Source of the DNA: Pyropia haitanensis
Taxonomy: Eukaryota; Rhodophyta; Bangiophyceae; Bangiales; Bangiaceae
Assembly (NCBI GenBank): GCA_008729055.1
Contig: SDUX01000003.1
Coordinates: 1,240,001-1,304,000 of the forward strand
DNA length: 64,000 nucleotides
Direction of reading: 5' to 3'
Part shown: positions 11,712-23,869 of the stretch, piece after piece
How the letters are laid out: each line of letters opens with the position of its first letter
Numbering within the stretch: position 1 is the first letter of the stretch
Notes under the pieces: generated by a model
What the model saw: only the letters and a program-made list of their open reading frames with translations
The model's database searches: none
Told to the model about the DNA's origin: nothing
Made by a program: the position numbers and the translations under genes

Positions 11712-14478
11712 CTAGTCAGTCGCCATGGGAGCAGCGGCGGCGGTGCCCGCCGGTAGGTCCGCTCCCCCCCCCACCCCCACCTCCCCGTCCACGACGGGCC
11801 GCCACGCGCCGCCCGCCAGCTGCGAGCGCAGCCGCTTGGGCGGCAGCACGCGGGTGACCACCCCCGCGCCGACCGTGCGGCCGCCGACGCGCAGCGTAAA
11901 GCGGCCGAGCGCCTTGAGTGCCCCGTACGGTTCGAGCACCACGGGCGCCTCGGTGGTGTGGATGACCACCGCCGCCGACTGGCCCGCCACCAGCATCCGC
12001 GGGCGGCGTGGGGCCTGCCGCGGGCCCCTTGGAGCTCCCGTCGCCGCAGAGGCCGCCGCCCCGTCGTCACCCACCGCGGCCGCCCCGTCACCGGCTGCCG
12101 CGTGGGTGGCGTCGGCCGCCCCCCCGCGGCGCGGCTCGCCCAGCCGCGCCACCACCACCGGCACCGCCGCGGCGCCGATCACCGCCACCCCGCGGGCGCC
12201 AGGCAGCAGCACCGGCGCGGCGGCGGTCAGCAGCAGCGTCGCGGCAAAGCGGGTGGCGACGGCCGGCGGCGCCGCCGGGTCACCCAGCACAAAGGCGGGG
12301 GAGAGCGCGAGGCCCGCCGCCCCCCCGGTCAGGCCGAGGGTGACGAGCCCCGCGTGGCCCGCGACGGCGGCGCCCTTGCTAATCCGCATGCCCGCCCCGT
12401 CCTCTACCGCCTTGACGGTGAGGACCTGGTTGGAGGGTGCCGCGAGGAGCCGGTCCCCGGGGGCCACCGACCCGGCCGCCACCCACACGCGGACGGTGAG
12501 GGCGCCCAGCGCGGCCGTGCGGGTGGCGTCGTAGACGAGGAGGCGGGTGGGGTGGCGCGACACCGACCCGCCCGCCACGTCCGCGCCATCCCGCACGGCG
12601 GGCAGCCGCTCCATCGCGGCCAGCAGGGTCGGGCCGGCGTGCCACGGGAAGGCCGCGTCGCGGTCCGCGGCGGCGGCGGCGGCGGCGGCGGACCCCGCCG
12701 CGACCACGTTGGCGCCCGACAAGGCAGAGCACGGGACAAACGTCACGGCCGGCGTGGCGGCCCGGACCGCACCCACCCCCGACGCCGACGCCGCGGCGGC
12801 AAAGCCGACGCGCGCCAGCAGCGGCCGCACCGCCGCGACAACGCGCGCGTACCGGCCGGCCGCGTCGGCGACCGCGTCGAGCGCATTGACCGCCACGACC
12901 AGGTGCGTGACGCCGACGGCGCGGAGCAGCGCGGCGTGCTCGGCGGTCGAGCCCGGCACGCGGTCCAGCGCCGCCTCGGCGGCGCCGTCCCGGCCGTCAA
13001 CGACGATCACCGCTGCTGACGCGTGCGTGGCGGCGGCCGCCGTGGCGGCGCCAAAGTCTGGGTGGCCGGGCGCGTCGAGCAGCGACAGCGCCTCCCCCGA
13101 CGTGGGCGACGTGACCGTGCGGAGGCCAACGTCGACGCTCCGCCCGTGGCGGCGCTCGGCAGGGTCTTCGTCGAGCAGCCACGCCGGCGACGGGCCGTCG
13201 GCGGGGTGGCCCTTGGCAGGTCCTCGCCGGGCGGCGTGCTTCTTCTTCTTCGGCCCCAACGGGGACGGCTGCGCACCCTGCTCCGCACCACCACCACCGC
13301 CGCCACCACCGCCACCACCGCCACCACCACCGCCCTTCCTGCTGCTGGACACCCCCTTGGGCGGCGCCGCCGCGCCGAGGCCGAGCAGCAACGAGCCCAC
13401 CAGCGTCGACTTGCCGCCACCCGTCGCGCCCACAAATACCACCACCGCCGGGCGGCTGGCATCGTCGCGGACGAGCGCCGCCACGTTCAGCCGCCGCGTC
13501 CGCTGCCGCACCCCCTTGCCCGCCGCCGTCAGCGGCGCCGCCGCCGGCCGCGCGCCGCCGCCACCCCCACCCCCACCACCCCCGTCGCGGGGCGCGCCCG
13601 CCGCGCCGCGGCGGGGCCGGCCGCCCGGCCGGGCCGCCCCGCCGCCGCCCCCCAGGCGCACCGCCCCCAAGCCGGCGGTGGCGGCGTCCACGGGCGCCTC
13701 CCCCCCCCCCCCCCGCACGGGGGGCGGGCCCGAGGCCGCTCTTGCCCGTCGGCCCGGTCGCCTTTTTCGGCACCAGCACCACGCTCGACGGCGCCCCCGA
13801 CGCGAGCGCCGCCGCCCGCTGGTCGGGGGAGGGCTCGTCAAAGGCAAAGAGGTACGCCGCGGTCGTGCCGGGGAGGCCGCTGGGGAAGCGGAGGTCCAGG
13901 CCCAGCGGAGGGGACCCGCCGCCGCCGCCACCGCCAACGCCATTCCTGCCGCCGCCGCCCCACCGGCCTTCATCGCTGCTGCTGCCGCTGCCGTCGCTGG
14001 ACGAGCCGTACGGGTCGTCGCCCAGGAGCAGCGCCAGCGTGGACGGGCACGCCGTCGCCGCCGCCCGCCTCGGCGCCGCCGCCGACGGCCGCGCCGCGGC
14101 GGCGGTGACCGGATCACGGTGCGCCGTGGGCGACGCCGCCGCCGCCGCGGCGGGCGCGGTGCCTAGCGCCGAGGAGGGGGTGACGGTGGCGGCGGCGGTG
14201 GTGGTGGCGGCGGCGGTGGTGGTGGTGGCAGCAGCGGGAGCGGCGACGGCGGCCGCGGCCGCCGGCCGCGGCGGCGGCGCGTCGAGGATGTCGTTGGCTA
14301 GGCCCGCCAGCGCGGCTGCCGGCAGAGGCGCTGCCGCCGTGGGCGCCACCGCGGCGGCGGCCGCCGCTGCGGGAGCCCCCGCGGCGGGCGGCGGCGGCGG
14401 GTCACCGTCCGAGTCCCACCCCGCGCCGACGTCGTCGTAGTCGTCACCGCCGCCGTCATCGCTGTAGTCGTCATCCAT
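11712..14478 (-). CDS. HBS1: Hbs1-like translational GTPase (frame disrupted)
   Basis: Hbs1 acts with Dom34/Pelota to split stalled ribosomes in no-go and non-stop decay. The N-terminus is acidic (MDDDYSDDGGGDDYDD) and includes LFAFDEPSPDQRAAALAS, resembling the Hbs1 linker. The GTPase domain shows G1 GATGGGKST, G3 DAPGHPDF and G5 SALSGAN, followed by two beta-barrel domains ending KRLRSQLAGGAWRPVVDGEV. Two motifs deviate: G4 is NALD instead of NKxD (12876-12887), and the G2 segment reads GRSVDVG where RGxT is usual. The N-terminal third and the GTPase part lie in different frames that meet at a C-run about 13699-13712; the span is one base more than a multiple of three, so an extra base in the run is likely. 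eRF3 is the main alternative, but the linker favours Hbs1. Confidence 0.8.
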
Positions 14479-15306
14479 GCGGGGGAGGGGGAGAGAGGGG
14501 GGGGGTTCTGTCCTCGGAGGAAGAGGAGGGAAGGGGGCCGCACCCACAAAAACGTACCAGGCGCTGTCGGCGAGACACCCCGCGGCGGTTACGCCCAGCA
14601 GATGGGCGCGGTGCAGGCGCGGGCGGTGGGTAGCGCTCGGGGGGATGTGGAGGCGGGCGCTGACGTGTTGGCAAGCGGGCGGCACGGCTCGTCAATGAAT
14701 TGTCGAGCCACCAGTGTTTTGATGCAATGAGAATGTTCGTAAGCACAGCTTTGCAGCACGCCTCGGCACGGGACTCCACCCAGGGCGCCACGCCGGTCGC
14801 ACACCGCAGGGTGCATACGGGCGGCAGAGGGCGCCAGTCTGGGCCGAGAGGGGTGTGGGACGCTGCCTCCACGGTGCAAGTTGCACCATCGTCGGCCACC
14901 ACGACGTGCACTCCAGCGACACGGCGTCTACTCCAGCAACGGAGCGTTGCCAAGTCGCTGTCTGGTCATCCTGAACAGGGGGTGCGAGGCGAGGGACGCG
15001 GTGTGCACGGGAAGCAGCAAAAACGTTGCTCTCCCTACAGGCGTCCTGGTCAAGGGCGGGCACCTCCAGCTCAACGACGCGATGGCAAGGAGTCCATGCC
15101 GGCGCGCCAGTAGAACCGCAAGCAACCCGCGCGGGTTATGCAGAGGAGATACAGCGCGCTGCTTTTGTTCTTGGGAACGCGCGCAAGAGACGACAAAAAA
15201 ACGACCCGCACCAGCGATACACAAACAAAGGATTGAAAAGCGTGGTGCCTGTGGCCGGCCCCCATCCACAGCAAAACCACCACGTCACCCCACCCACCTA
15301 CTGCCT
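14479..15306. other. Intergenic between two minus-strand genes
   Basis: Upstream of the Hbs1-like gene and downstream of ferrochelatase. Mixed composition with A-rich patches near 15195-15240. No gene seen. Confidence 0.5.
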
Positions 15307-16599
15307 CTACTCAAACGTGCCCATTGGGCAGCTGTCCTTCATGATCTCGATGAGACCCTTGGCCCACTCGTCGTCCGAGTTGAGGCACGGAATGAGCGTC
15401 AGCTCCTCGCCACCCGCCTCGGTAAACTCCTCCACTCCCCGGATGCCAATCTCCTCAAGAGTCTCGAGGCAGTCGACCGTGAACGATGGCACCACAACCG
15501 CCAGCTTCCGCACCCCCTCCTTGGCAAGCCGCGCAAACTCCAGGTCCGTGTAGGGCTTGATCCACTCGGGCCCCGCCGCGGAGAGGCGGCTCTGGAAGGC
15601 GATGGAGTATTTGCCCTCTGGGATGTCCAGCTCCGCGGCCAGCCGCCGGGCCGTGGCAAACGACTGGGCACGGTAGCAGTTGCGGTTGGCCAGCACCACC
15701 TGCGAACAGCAGTTCTCCACCTTATGGCAGTACATCTCCGTGTCGTCGGTCTGGGTGCAGTGCTTCTCTGGGACACCGTGGAAGCTCATCATCAGGTGGT
15801 CAAACTTGGAGCAACCTTGCCCAATCACGTCCCGCACGAGTGAGCCATACGACTTGATATACGCGGGGTGGTCGTAAAAGGCCGGCACAACGTGGAGGTA
15901 GGGCGTCGAGTAAACACCGGCAGCAACCTTGTACACCAGCTCTACGGCCGCCCCTGTCGAGGACGACGCAAACTGGGGGTACATCGGCACGACCACCACC
16001 CGATCCACGCCAGCCGCCTTGTAATCGGCCATGACCGTCGCGATGTTTGGCTCGCAGTACTGCATGCCCAGCTTCACGTCGAAGCTGTCGCCGAGGAGGG
16101 CCTGCAGCTTCACCGCCAGGTCTTCGCTATGGAACAGGAGGGGGCTGCCGCGCTCCGGGTCCCACACCGACGAGTACGCCTCGGCCGACTCGGCCGGGCG
16201 TGTCCGCAAGATGAACAGGTTGAGGACAAACCACTTCAGCAGCGGCGGCAGGTCTACCACCCGCTGGTCCCCCAGGAACTGCCGCAGGTACTCACGCACA
16301 TCGTCGGTCGACAAGCTCGCGGGCGTGCCAATGTTCATCAGCACAATGCCGGTGCGGCCACGGAACGGGGCGGTCCGCTCTTCCCGCAGCTCCGCCGCAG
16401 CCGCAACCGTCGGGCGTGGGGCCGACACGGCGGCCGGCGGCTCCGCCACCATCCGCAGCCGCGCGGCGGCGGCGGCAGGGGCGGCCGCCGGCGCCGGCCG
16501 ACCACCGCAAATCGATCGGAGACCGGACTGGGGCAAGCCCCGGTGGGTAGAGGCGGCAGCGCCCGCCAACGGCGCGCCGACAAAGCCGGCGAGCGCCAT
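15307..16599 (-). CDS. hemH: Ferrochelatase, probably organelle-targeted
   Basis: Inserts Fe2+ into protoporphyrin IX, the last step of haem synthesis. Single frame, 430 residues. Visible family features are GIVLMNIGTPASLSTDDVREYL at the start of the mature domain, YPQFASSSTGA, the catalytic His in MSFHGVPEKH, AFQSRLSA and the VDCLETLEEIGI region with the conserved acidic residues. The first roughly 90 residues are Ala/Pro-rich and basic, which fits a transit peptide. I chose the ATG at 16599 (MALAGFVGAP) over the one at 16671 because it starts the leader-like segment. There is no C-terminal chlorophyll-binding LHC-like extension of the kind seen in cyanobacterial and plant plastid forms. Plastid or mitochondrial location cannot be decided by eye. 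Confidence 0.95.
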   Translation of the reverse strand: MALAGFVGAPLAGAAASTHRGLPQSGLRSICGGRPAPAAAPAAAAARLRMVAEPPAAVSAPRPTVAAAAELREERTAPFRGRTGIVLMNIGTPASLSTDDVREYLRQFLGDQRVVDLPPLLKWFVLNLFILRTRPAESAEAYSSVWDPERGSPLLFHSEDLAVKLQALLGDSFDVKLGMQYCEPNIATVMADYKAAGVDRVVVVPMYPQFASSSTGAAVELVYKVAAGVYSTPYLHVVPAFYDHPAYIKSYGSLVRDVIGQGCSKFDHLMMSFHGVPEKHCTQTDDTEMYCHKVENCCSQVVLANRNCYRAQSFATARRLAAELDIPEGKYSIAFQSRLSAAGPEWIKPYTDLEFARLAKEGVRKLAVVVPSFTVDCLETLEEIGIRGVEEFTEAGGEELTLIPCLNSDDEWAKGLIEIMKDSCPMGTFE

Positions 16600-18026
16600 C
16601 GTGGTTGGCGGGGTAGCCGCGTCGGGGGGGAGGTCACCCACCTTTGACAGCCGCCACGCCTGCCCGCTCACCTACCACGTCGGAAGCCACACCCACTCGA
16701 CGGAAACAAGCTCGGAGATGCGGGGGCTGCGGTCACAAGGCGAAAAGCGGACGCGAGGTCGGGGGGGGGGGAGAGGGTTGGCAAGATGCGTAGGCGAGAA
16801 CGCGGGTGCCGGGCGGGTGGGGGCGGAACGTAGACAGGTGGCGGTCGTCGCAGACGACGACACACGCTTCCCCCCCGCGGCACACGCACAAACCGGAACG
16901 CCACCAGGCGACGGTCGGGTTCCCAAGCGCAGGAGTGCCGGCCGGGGTGGTGCCACCGGTGGCGGCGGGAGGGGGAGCGAGAGCGGCGCTGGTGCGCCGC
17001 GCGCCCGTCTGCCCCGAGAATCACCTCGTGGCCACACACGCGGCGGGGGCGGTTGAGCTGAAGTCTGGGGGTCGTCTCACCGACAGCCCGGACGAGACCA
17101 CGAGCGCGATCGGGAGCTTCCGCACGAAAGGGGCGTCGGGAAGTGCGCCAAGCCCGGCTCGGTCACCATGATCGGCCGCCGCCAATTTTGAGATCGAGAT
17201 ACCGTTGCATGCTGCGGGACGAGGACGAGCGGTGGGTGGCGCTCCGGGTCCGCCACCCAATGAGAATTGGTGCCTGTACGAGACGACACGGCCATTGCTG
17301 ATCACACCAATCGGGCGTCCGGGCTCGTGTAACGATCTTGTACGTATCTGACGCCGCATTTGGTACACCACGATTGGTTGGCTCGACCCACTGGACCCGT
17401 TTATGTCGGAAACCGAAGACAAGAAACCCACTAACTATGAAAGTGTGTCGAATTAACGGCGAACGCACACGACTTACCGAATACATCCGTGCACAGTAAA
17501 TGATAATAGGTCATTAGTTGTAAGTATTCAAGACAAGTCGAATATGATTTCTTCCTACTCAGTACCTCTTCTGTTCGGATGGGGGGCACCGCCGTGACTG
17601 ACCAGGGACTTCCGCCCACGACGGTGCGCACTGCCAGCGTCGAATCGACGAAGTCGCGCTGGCGGGCCGTCCCCGTCGTCGTCCCCGCTGGTGTCTTGCC
17701 GTCAGCTACGCTGCTACGCCTCGGCGCTGTCCCCGCTGTTGTTTCTGCCGTCAGCTCTGCTGATTTTTTAGGCCGTCCCCGCTGCTGACCCGCCGTCCGT
17801 GGCCGCTGTGGCTGGTCGAGGAGCGCCACCATCTCTTTTTTGTTTTTGGAGCGGCGTCCTCTGGTTGTAGCTGCTGCTTGCGGTCGAGCACTGCGTGTTC
17901 TTCTCTGCAGCCAGCTGACTCTGCTGCAGAGCCTCTTCATACGTTCACGAGCGGCCGCGTTTTCCCCCTCGGTGTGGGGTTGTCCGCCTCTCGTGGGCTG
18001 GGCGCCGTGTGCCCGGCGACGCAACC
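16600..18026. promoter_or_regulatory. Shared divergent promoter region, ferrochelatase / ABCE1
   Basis: 1,427 bases separate the two divergent start codons, so both promoters should lie here. GC content falls sharply at about 17160-17580, with the most AT-rich part at 17430-17570, then rises again towards ABCE1. I cannot identify a TATA box or named element with confidence. No gene seen. Confidence 0.45.
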
Positions 18027-19856
18027 ATGTCGGACAAGCTGACCCGTATTGCGATTGTGAGCGCGGACAGATGCAAGCCCAAGCGGTGCGGTCAAGAATG
18101 CCGCAAGGGCTGCCCTGTCGTGCGGATGGGCAAGCTCTGCATTGAGGTGACGTCCAAGAGCAAGATTTCCTTTATCTCGGAGACGCTCTGCATTGGCTGT
18201 GGCATCTGCGTGAAGAAGTGCCCCTTTGACGCCATCCAGATCATCAACCTCCCCAAGGACCTGGATAAGGACACGGTGCACCGGTATGGCGCCAACAGCT
18301 TCAAGCTCCATCGGCTGCCGATGCCCCGGCCGGGGCAGGTGCTCGGCCTTGTTGGTACCAACGGGATTGGCAAATCCACCGCCTTGAAGGTGCTGGCAGC
18401 CAAGTTGAAACCCAACCTCGGTCGCTGGGACGCACCGCCCGACTGGGAAGAGATCCTCACCAACTTTCGCGGGTCGGAGCTACAAAACTACTTCACCCGC
18501 GTGCTCGAGGACAACCTCAAGGCGAAAATCAAGCCCCAGTACGTAGATCAAATCCCTCGCGCCGTGAAGGGCACCGTCAGCGACATCCTCAACCGGCAGA
18601 ATGAGCGGGACGTGGTGGATGAGCTCATTGAGGAGCTGGACCTGGCGACGGTCGCTGAGCGGGATGTGTCAGTGCTGTCGGGGGGGGAGCTGCAGCGCTT
18701 TGCCCTGGCCGTCACGGCTGTGCAGTCGGCGGACGTGTACATGATTGACGAGCCGTCTTCCTACTTGGACGTGAAGCAGCGGTTAACGGCGGCCAAGGTG
18801 ATTCGGGACTTGGTGACAATCACGCCAGAGACGTACGTGGTGGTGGTGGAGCACGACCTCGCCGTCCTTGACTACCTGTCCGACTTTATCTGCTGCTTGT
18901 ACGGCAAGCCCGGGGCCTACGGCGTGGTGACGTTGCCGTCAGGTGTGCGGGAAGGCATCAACATCTTTCTGGCGGGCTTCATCCCGACGGAGAACCTGCG
19001 CTTCCGCGCTGTGTCGTTGACCTTCCGCATTGCCGAGACGGCCGAGGCAGTACAGGAAGAGGAGGCGCATCACCGGCTCTACTCATACCCGGCAATGTCC
19101 AAAACGCTGGGTAACTTCAAGCTCCACGTGGAAGCTGGCTCCTTCACCGACTCGGAGATTGTGGTGATGCTGGGGGAGAACGGGACGGGCAAGACTACGT
19201 TTATCCGCATGCTGGCTGGCCTCCTCAAGCCCGACGATGATGGTGGCGAGGGGGTGCCGGAGCTCAACGTGTCGTACAAGCCCCAGAAGATCTCCCCCAA
19301 ATTTGACGGCACCGTCCGGCAGCTGCTGCACATCAAGATCCGTGACGCGTATCTGCACCCGCAGTTTATGACGGACGTGACACGGCCGATGCGTATTGAA
19401 GAGCTGCTGGATCAGGATGTGCAGCACCTGTCGGGCGGGGAGCTGCAGCGCGTGGCGTTGGTGCTGGCGCTTGGCAAGCCCGCCGATATCTACCTGATTG
19501 ACGAGCCGAGTGCGTATCTCGACTCGGAGCAAAGAATTATTGCGGCGAAGGTCATCAAGCGCTTTATCCTCCACTCCAAGTCGTCGGCGTACGTTATTGA
19601 GCACGACTTCATTATGGCCACCTACTTGGCCGACCGCGTCATTGTGTACGAGGGGGTGCCGGCCAAGGACTGTACGGCCACGGAGCCACAACCGCTGCTG
19701 AGCGGCATGAATGCGTTCCTGAAGTCGCTCAACATCACCTTCCGGCGGGACCCGACCAACTTCCGGCCGCGCATCAACAAGCTGGAGTCGGTGAAGGACA
19801 AGGAGCAAAAGTCTTCGGGCAACTACTTCTTTGTCGACACAGCGGACGAGGTGTGA
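18027..19856 (+). CDS. ABCE1: ABCE1/RLI1 ribosome-recycling factor
   Basis: Essential iron-sulfur ATPase that splits ribosomes after termination and in quality control. Intronless, 609 residues, the usual length. The N-terminal ferredoxin-like domain has Cys16, 21, 25, 29 and Cys55, 58, 61, 65 arranged for two 4Fe-4S clusters. The first ABC domain shows [22 protein letters not shown] and IDEPSSYLD; the second shows [22 protein letters not shown] and IDEPSAYLD. Switch histidines are in VVEHDLAVL and VIEHDFIMA. The start at 18027 ([11 protein letters not shown]) is where homologues begin; an ATG 18 bases earlier is in frame but adds only six residues. Functionally it pairs with the Hbs1-like factor encoded at 11.7-14.5 kb, since Hbs1-Dom34 precedes ABCE1 in ribosome rescue. 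Confidence 0.98.
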   Translation: MSDKLTRIAIVSADRCKPKRCGQECRKGCPVVRMGKLCIEVTSKSKISFISETLCIGCGICVKKCPFDAIQIINLPKDLDKDTVHRYGANSFKLHRLPMPRPGQVLGLVGTNGIGKSTALKVLAAKLKPNLGRWDAPPDWEEILTNFRGSELQNYFTRVLEDNLKAKIKPQYVDQIPRAVKGTVSDILNRQNERDVVDELIEELDLATVAERDVSVLSGGELQRFALAVTAVQSADVYMIDEPSSYLDVKQRLTAAKVIRDLVTITPETYVVVVEHDLAVLDYLSDFICCLYGKPGAYGVVTLPSGVREGINIFLAGFIPTENLRFRAVSLTFRIAETAEAVQEEEAHHRLYSYPAMSKTLGNFKLHVEAGSFTDSEIVVMLGENGTGKTTFIRMLAGLLKPDDDGGEGVPELNVSYKPQKISPKFDGTVRQLLHIKIRDAYLHPQFMTDVTRPMRIEELLDQDVQHLSGGELQRVALVLALGKPADIYLIDEPSAYLDSEQRIIAAKVIKRFILHSKSSAYVIEHDFIMATYLADRVIVYEGVPAKDCTATEPQPLLSGMNAFLKSLNITFRRDPTNFRPRINKLESVKDKEQKSSGNYFFVDTADEV

Positions 19857-20537
19857 GCTTGACTGGGGACATTGTCTCTTCTGGCTTGTCGGCCAGTAGG
19901 CATCACTTGTGAACGGTGGGGGCGTTTTTCATCATTTGAGTAGGGGAGCGCGGGACGTGGGGAATGGGAAGAGTCGGACCCCACGTCGCAGCAATGGTGT
20001 CACAAAGCACTAGTGTTTGCATCTGGTCGCCACGCTCGCCGGCCGCAGTCCGAAACATGCACGCACGGCCTCTGCGCGGCTCACATCGCTTGCGGGCTGC
20101 GGCATATCGAGCAGGCCTGCGGGGAGGTCTGCACACGGCAAGTTTGGACGCAACATCATTTCGGGTGATGTCCTAAGAGACTCTCAAATGCGGTTGCATT
20201 GGCTGGGCTTGCGCACTGTCGAGCTCGTGCAAGCAACCAGCCCCCCCTCATCTATAGCTACTCAAGACATATCCGACGGACCTTTCGAGAGGTCCTCGAT
20301 CCTACAACAGACATGCAAGAAAGAGAAAAGCCACGTAGGAGCAACGAAAGGAAGACACAGTGAGAATATATTTCCCAGTAGGCACGCGGAGGTGCAGAAA
20401 AGGCTCGACACTGTCCCGCACCAACAGATACGCGCAATAGGCACGGAGCCTTCCTCATCTTCGTAGAGCTACAAACATCCACCCAAAAGATGTCCCGCCG
20501 CCATCCGTGTCCACAGAGCCCGCCAGTCCCCACTAGC
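19857..20537. other. Intergenic between convergent genes
   Basis: 3' flanks of ABCE1 (+) and the DnaJ gene (-). Near-average composition with moderate AT. No gene seen. Confidence 0.5.
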
Positions 20538-22320
20538 TCACTTCTTTCGCGCAAACCCAAACAGTCCGTCCTTGTTCTTCTTCTTTGGGGAGCCCGCCCC
20601 GCCGGCGCCGCCCCCGTCTGCCGACACAGACCGGTCTGTACCGTTGGCCATCATGTCCAGCTCCCGAAGCAACTCCCGCTCGTCCGACGAGAGGCGCTTG
20701 GGGATGCTGACCTCCACCGTCACAAAGTGGTCGCCGCGGGCGGTCTTGTTGCCCAGCTTTGGCACCCCCTTGCCCTCAATCTTGAGCACCGCCCCCGGCT
20801 GTGTGCCAGGCGCCACCGTCAGCTCAACGGGCCCGTCCACGGTCTTCACCGTCAGCTTGCGACCAAGGATGGCATCCAGGTAGGACACCTTGGTGGACGC
20901 GTACGTGTTGATGCCCTCGCGCTTAAAGTCTGCCGACTGAGCAACCCGCAGCACCACGTACAGGTCCCCAGGGGGGCCCCCCCGGGTGCCCGCATCGCCC
21001 TCCCCGCGCACCCGCAGACGAGAGCCGCTGTCCACACCAGCGGGGATGTTCACTACCAGCTGCTTGGTCACCTGGTTGGTGCCCTTGCCGCCACACGAGC
21101 CGCAGTACTCGTCCACCTCCATGCCCGAGCCACGGCACGTGGGGCACTGCGTGACCTGCTGGAACGCACCCATGGGAGTGCGCGCCACCTGCATGACGCT
21201 CCCCTGTCCCCTGCACGTGCCGCACGTGCGGCTGCTCGAACCAGGCTTGACCCCCGACCCCTTGCACGTGCCGCAGCTCTCCAAGTGGGAGAAGCGGAGC
21301 TTGTACTCGCCACCAAAGACCGCCTTGGCAAACGGAATCTCCACGTCCAGCCGCAGGTCATCCCCCACCTGCGGGCCCGTAGACGAGCGGCCGCGCGTGC
21401 CGCCACCGCCGCCGCCGCCGCCAAAGAAGGTCTCGAACAGGTCAGAGAAGCCACCGCCAAAGTCGGTCGAGAAGCCAGGGCCGCCGCCGCCGCCCCCAGA
21501 CTTGACCCCTGCCTCTCCAAACTGGTCGTACCGCTGCCGCACGTCTGGGTTGGAGAGCACCTCGTATGCAGTGGAGAGCTCCTGGAACTTGGCCTTGGCC
21601 GACGCTTCCTTGTTCACATCCTGTGTGGGGAGTGGCGCGCACCACACGCGGACGCGAACGTCCAATCGAGACCATCCAGCAAGGCACAAACGACCAAAGC
21701 ATACGCACAACACAACCACAGCACCGTCAACAGTCCGCAACATGGTCAGCCAGCGGCTCGGCTGGGCGCACCATGAGAGCGACCAACAGGCTGATCTCTC
21801 CCGACACTCGACGCAGAGAAGAGTCCTACTGCTGAGAGCCACAAGGGACCGACCGCTACGTCCACAAACGCACCACCCCCCCACCATCCAGGAGTGATGC
21901 CCAGACCCAGTTGCCTGCCCCCGCTCTCGTCCCTATCGCCACTGCTGTGGTGACACCCCTCCCCCTCCCTCCCCGCCCAAACACACAACGTACCGGGTGG
22001 TACTTGCGGGCAAGTTTCCGGAACGACTTCTTAATCTCGTCCTGCGACGCCGACCGCGACACGCCCAGCGTCGAGTAGTAGTCGGCGTCTGCGCGGATGC
22101 TGGCCGCCCCCGACGCCCGGCGCCCAGGTGCCGCCGCACGGCGCGGCAGCGCGCCGGGGAGCGCCGATACGCGGCGGCCGGCGGCAGCCGCGACGGGGAC
22201 CACCCGCGTGCGGGTGCCGTGAAACGACGACGCCGTCGACGACGACGCCGCCGCCGCCGCCGACAGACCGACAGCGACAAAGGCGGGGCCGCCGCCCATG
22301 GGGCACACGACCGGCTCCAT
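20538..22320 (-). CDS. dnaJ: DnaJ (Hsp40 type I), probably organelle-targeted
   Basis: Co-chaperone that delivers substrates to Hsp70 and stimulates its ATPase. Exons are 22320-21994 and 21620-20538, joined in phase 0; the donor is GTACGT and the acceptor acacag. The intron falls inside the HPD motif (KYHP | D). Total 469 residues. After a leader of about 85 Ala/Ser/Arg-rich residues comes a J domain ([20 protein letters not shown]), a Gly/Phe-rich region, four CxxCxGxG zinc-finger repeats ([32 protein letters not shown]) and the C-terminal substrate domain ([18 protein letters not shown]). The leader suggests plastid import; mitochondrial import is the alternative. The start at 22320 gives [11 protein letters not shown]; an internal Met at residue 8 could also serve. 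Confidence 0.95.
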
Positions 22321-22996
22321 CGCCGTGGGGGGGACAGGGGGGGGGCGGGGCAAGCCGACAGGCAAAGGCAGCACTGGTCGGGAAGGGAAGGCCGGAGTGC
22401 TCCCAGAGAGGGATGTAGCGACTGTGACACAGACAAACGGCCGACGCGGTGGGCGCAGGCGGGGGTGGGGGAGAGGAGGGGACGAAGAAACAGACAGGCG
22501 ACCCTGCGCCGCGGAGGTCACAAGGCCGCCGGCGTATGGCGGCTGGGTCGACGGCGGGCGCGGCGGCAGCGGGCGCCGTCTGGTTCAACCGTTCATGCGC
22601 CGGGCCGCCGGGGGCGCCACGGATTTGGCCGGCCGACGCCACGGCCACCCCGCTTGTGGCCAGGAGATTGGCGACTCGCCGCGGCGTCGCGCGGTGGGCG
22701 GGTGGAATGCGCCCGCGCCAGGAACATTCCAGTCGCCGTGCCCGTCAACGGCAGAAACAGCCGGTCGTATCGTGAACGATTGATCGGGTCGATCTATTTG
22801 AATAAATACTTTGGTAAAGGCTAGACAATCGTGCTTCGTAATTAACTTGACACGTCACGCCATCGGTGGAGGGGGCTCTCCTCGGAACACGAGAGACGCC
22901 AACGGTGACGGTGGATCCCTTGTGCGTCCGCTCTCCAACGTTGGCGTCCACCCCGCAACGTCGGCACCCACTTCCAAACGGAACGGGCACCACTCC
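22321..22996. other. Upstream of DnaJ, downstream of FHA gene
   Basis: Contains the DnaJ promoter. A marked AT-rich island lies at 22765-22860, including a stretch around gaacgattgatcgggtcgat. No gene seen. Confidence 0.5.
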
Positions 22997-23484
22997 CTAT
23001 GGAGTACGCAGCCGCTTCCTCCCCCGCCCCCCCTCACAACCGCCGCCCCCATCGGCACCATCTGCCCACAGAGCGCCCTCGCTCACCACCGCCCATAGCG
23101 CCTCGAGGCGGGTGACCTCGGCGGCGGCGGCCGCCGCCGCTGCCGTCGCCGCCGCTACCCGCTCGGCGGCCACCCCCGCCGCAGCGCCCGCCATGTAGGC
23201 ATCGAGGGGGTCTTCCTCCTCGTCCTTCCCCCCATCGCCGCCGCCACCGGCGCCGCCGCGTCGCCGCCGCGCCGCGGGGTCGGGCGCGGCCGCCACCTTG
23301 GCCGCGTCCGCCGCCCGTCGCGCCGCCGCGCGCGCCGCGGCGAGGCGCGGCCGCAGCGTTGCCGCCGTCTCGACGGCGGGCCCGCCGCCGCCGCCGCCAC
23401 CAGTGGCGACGGCGGCTACGCCCGCCTCGCGCATCGGCGGCGCCTCGACCACGTCCTCGTCCGACGGCACGCCCGCGTCGTCCA

Positions 23485-23536
<52 letters not shown>

Positions 23537-23835
23537 GCCGCCGCTCGCCCAGGCGCCACCATCAGCCGCCGCCGCCTTGCGGGCGGTGGCACCCGCTGCC
23601 GCCGCCGCCGCTTGCCGCACCACCCGGCGCGCGTCGGCGAGTGCCGCCGCCGCGGTCGCGATGAGGGTGTCGAGCGTGGCCGCGCGGGCGGCCTGGCCGT
23701 CAGACAGGGGCGCGACGTCCGCCTTGGCGGCGAGCGCGGCCGCCTCGGCGCGGAGGTTGGCGAGCTTGGCCGCCCGCCGCCGCACCGTCGCCGCGGCGGG
23801 CGTGTCGCCAAGCGCCTCCTTACCGCCCGTCGCGT

Positions 23836-23869
<34 letters not shown>

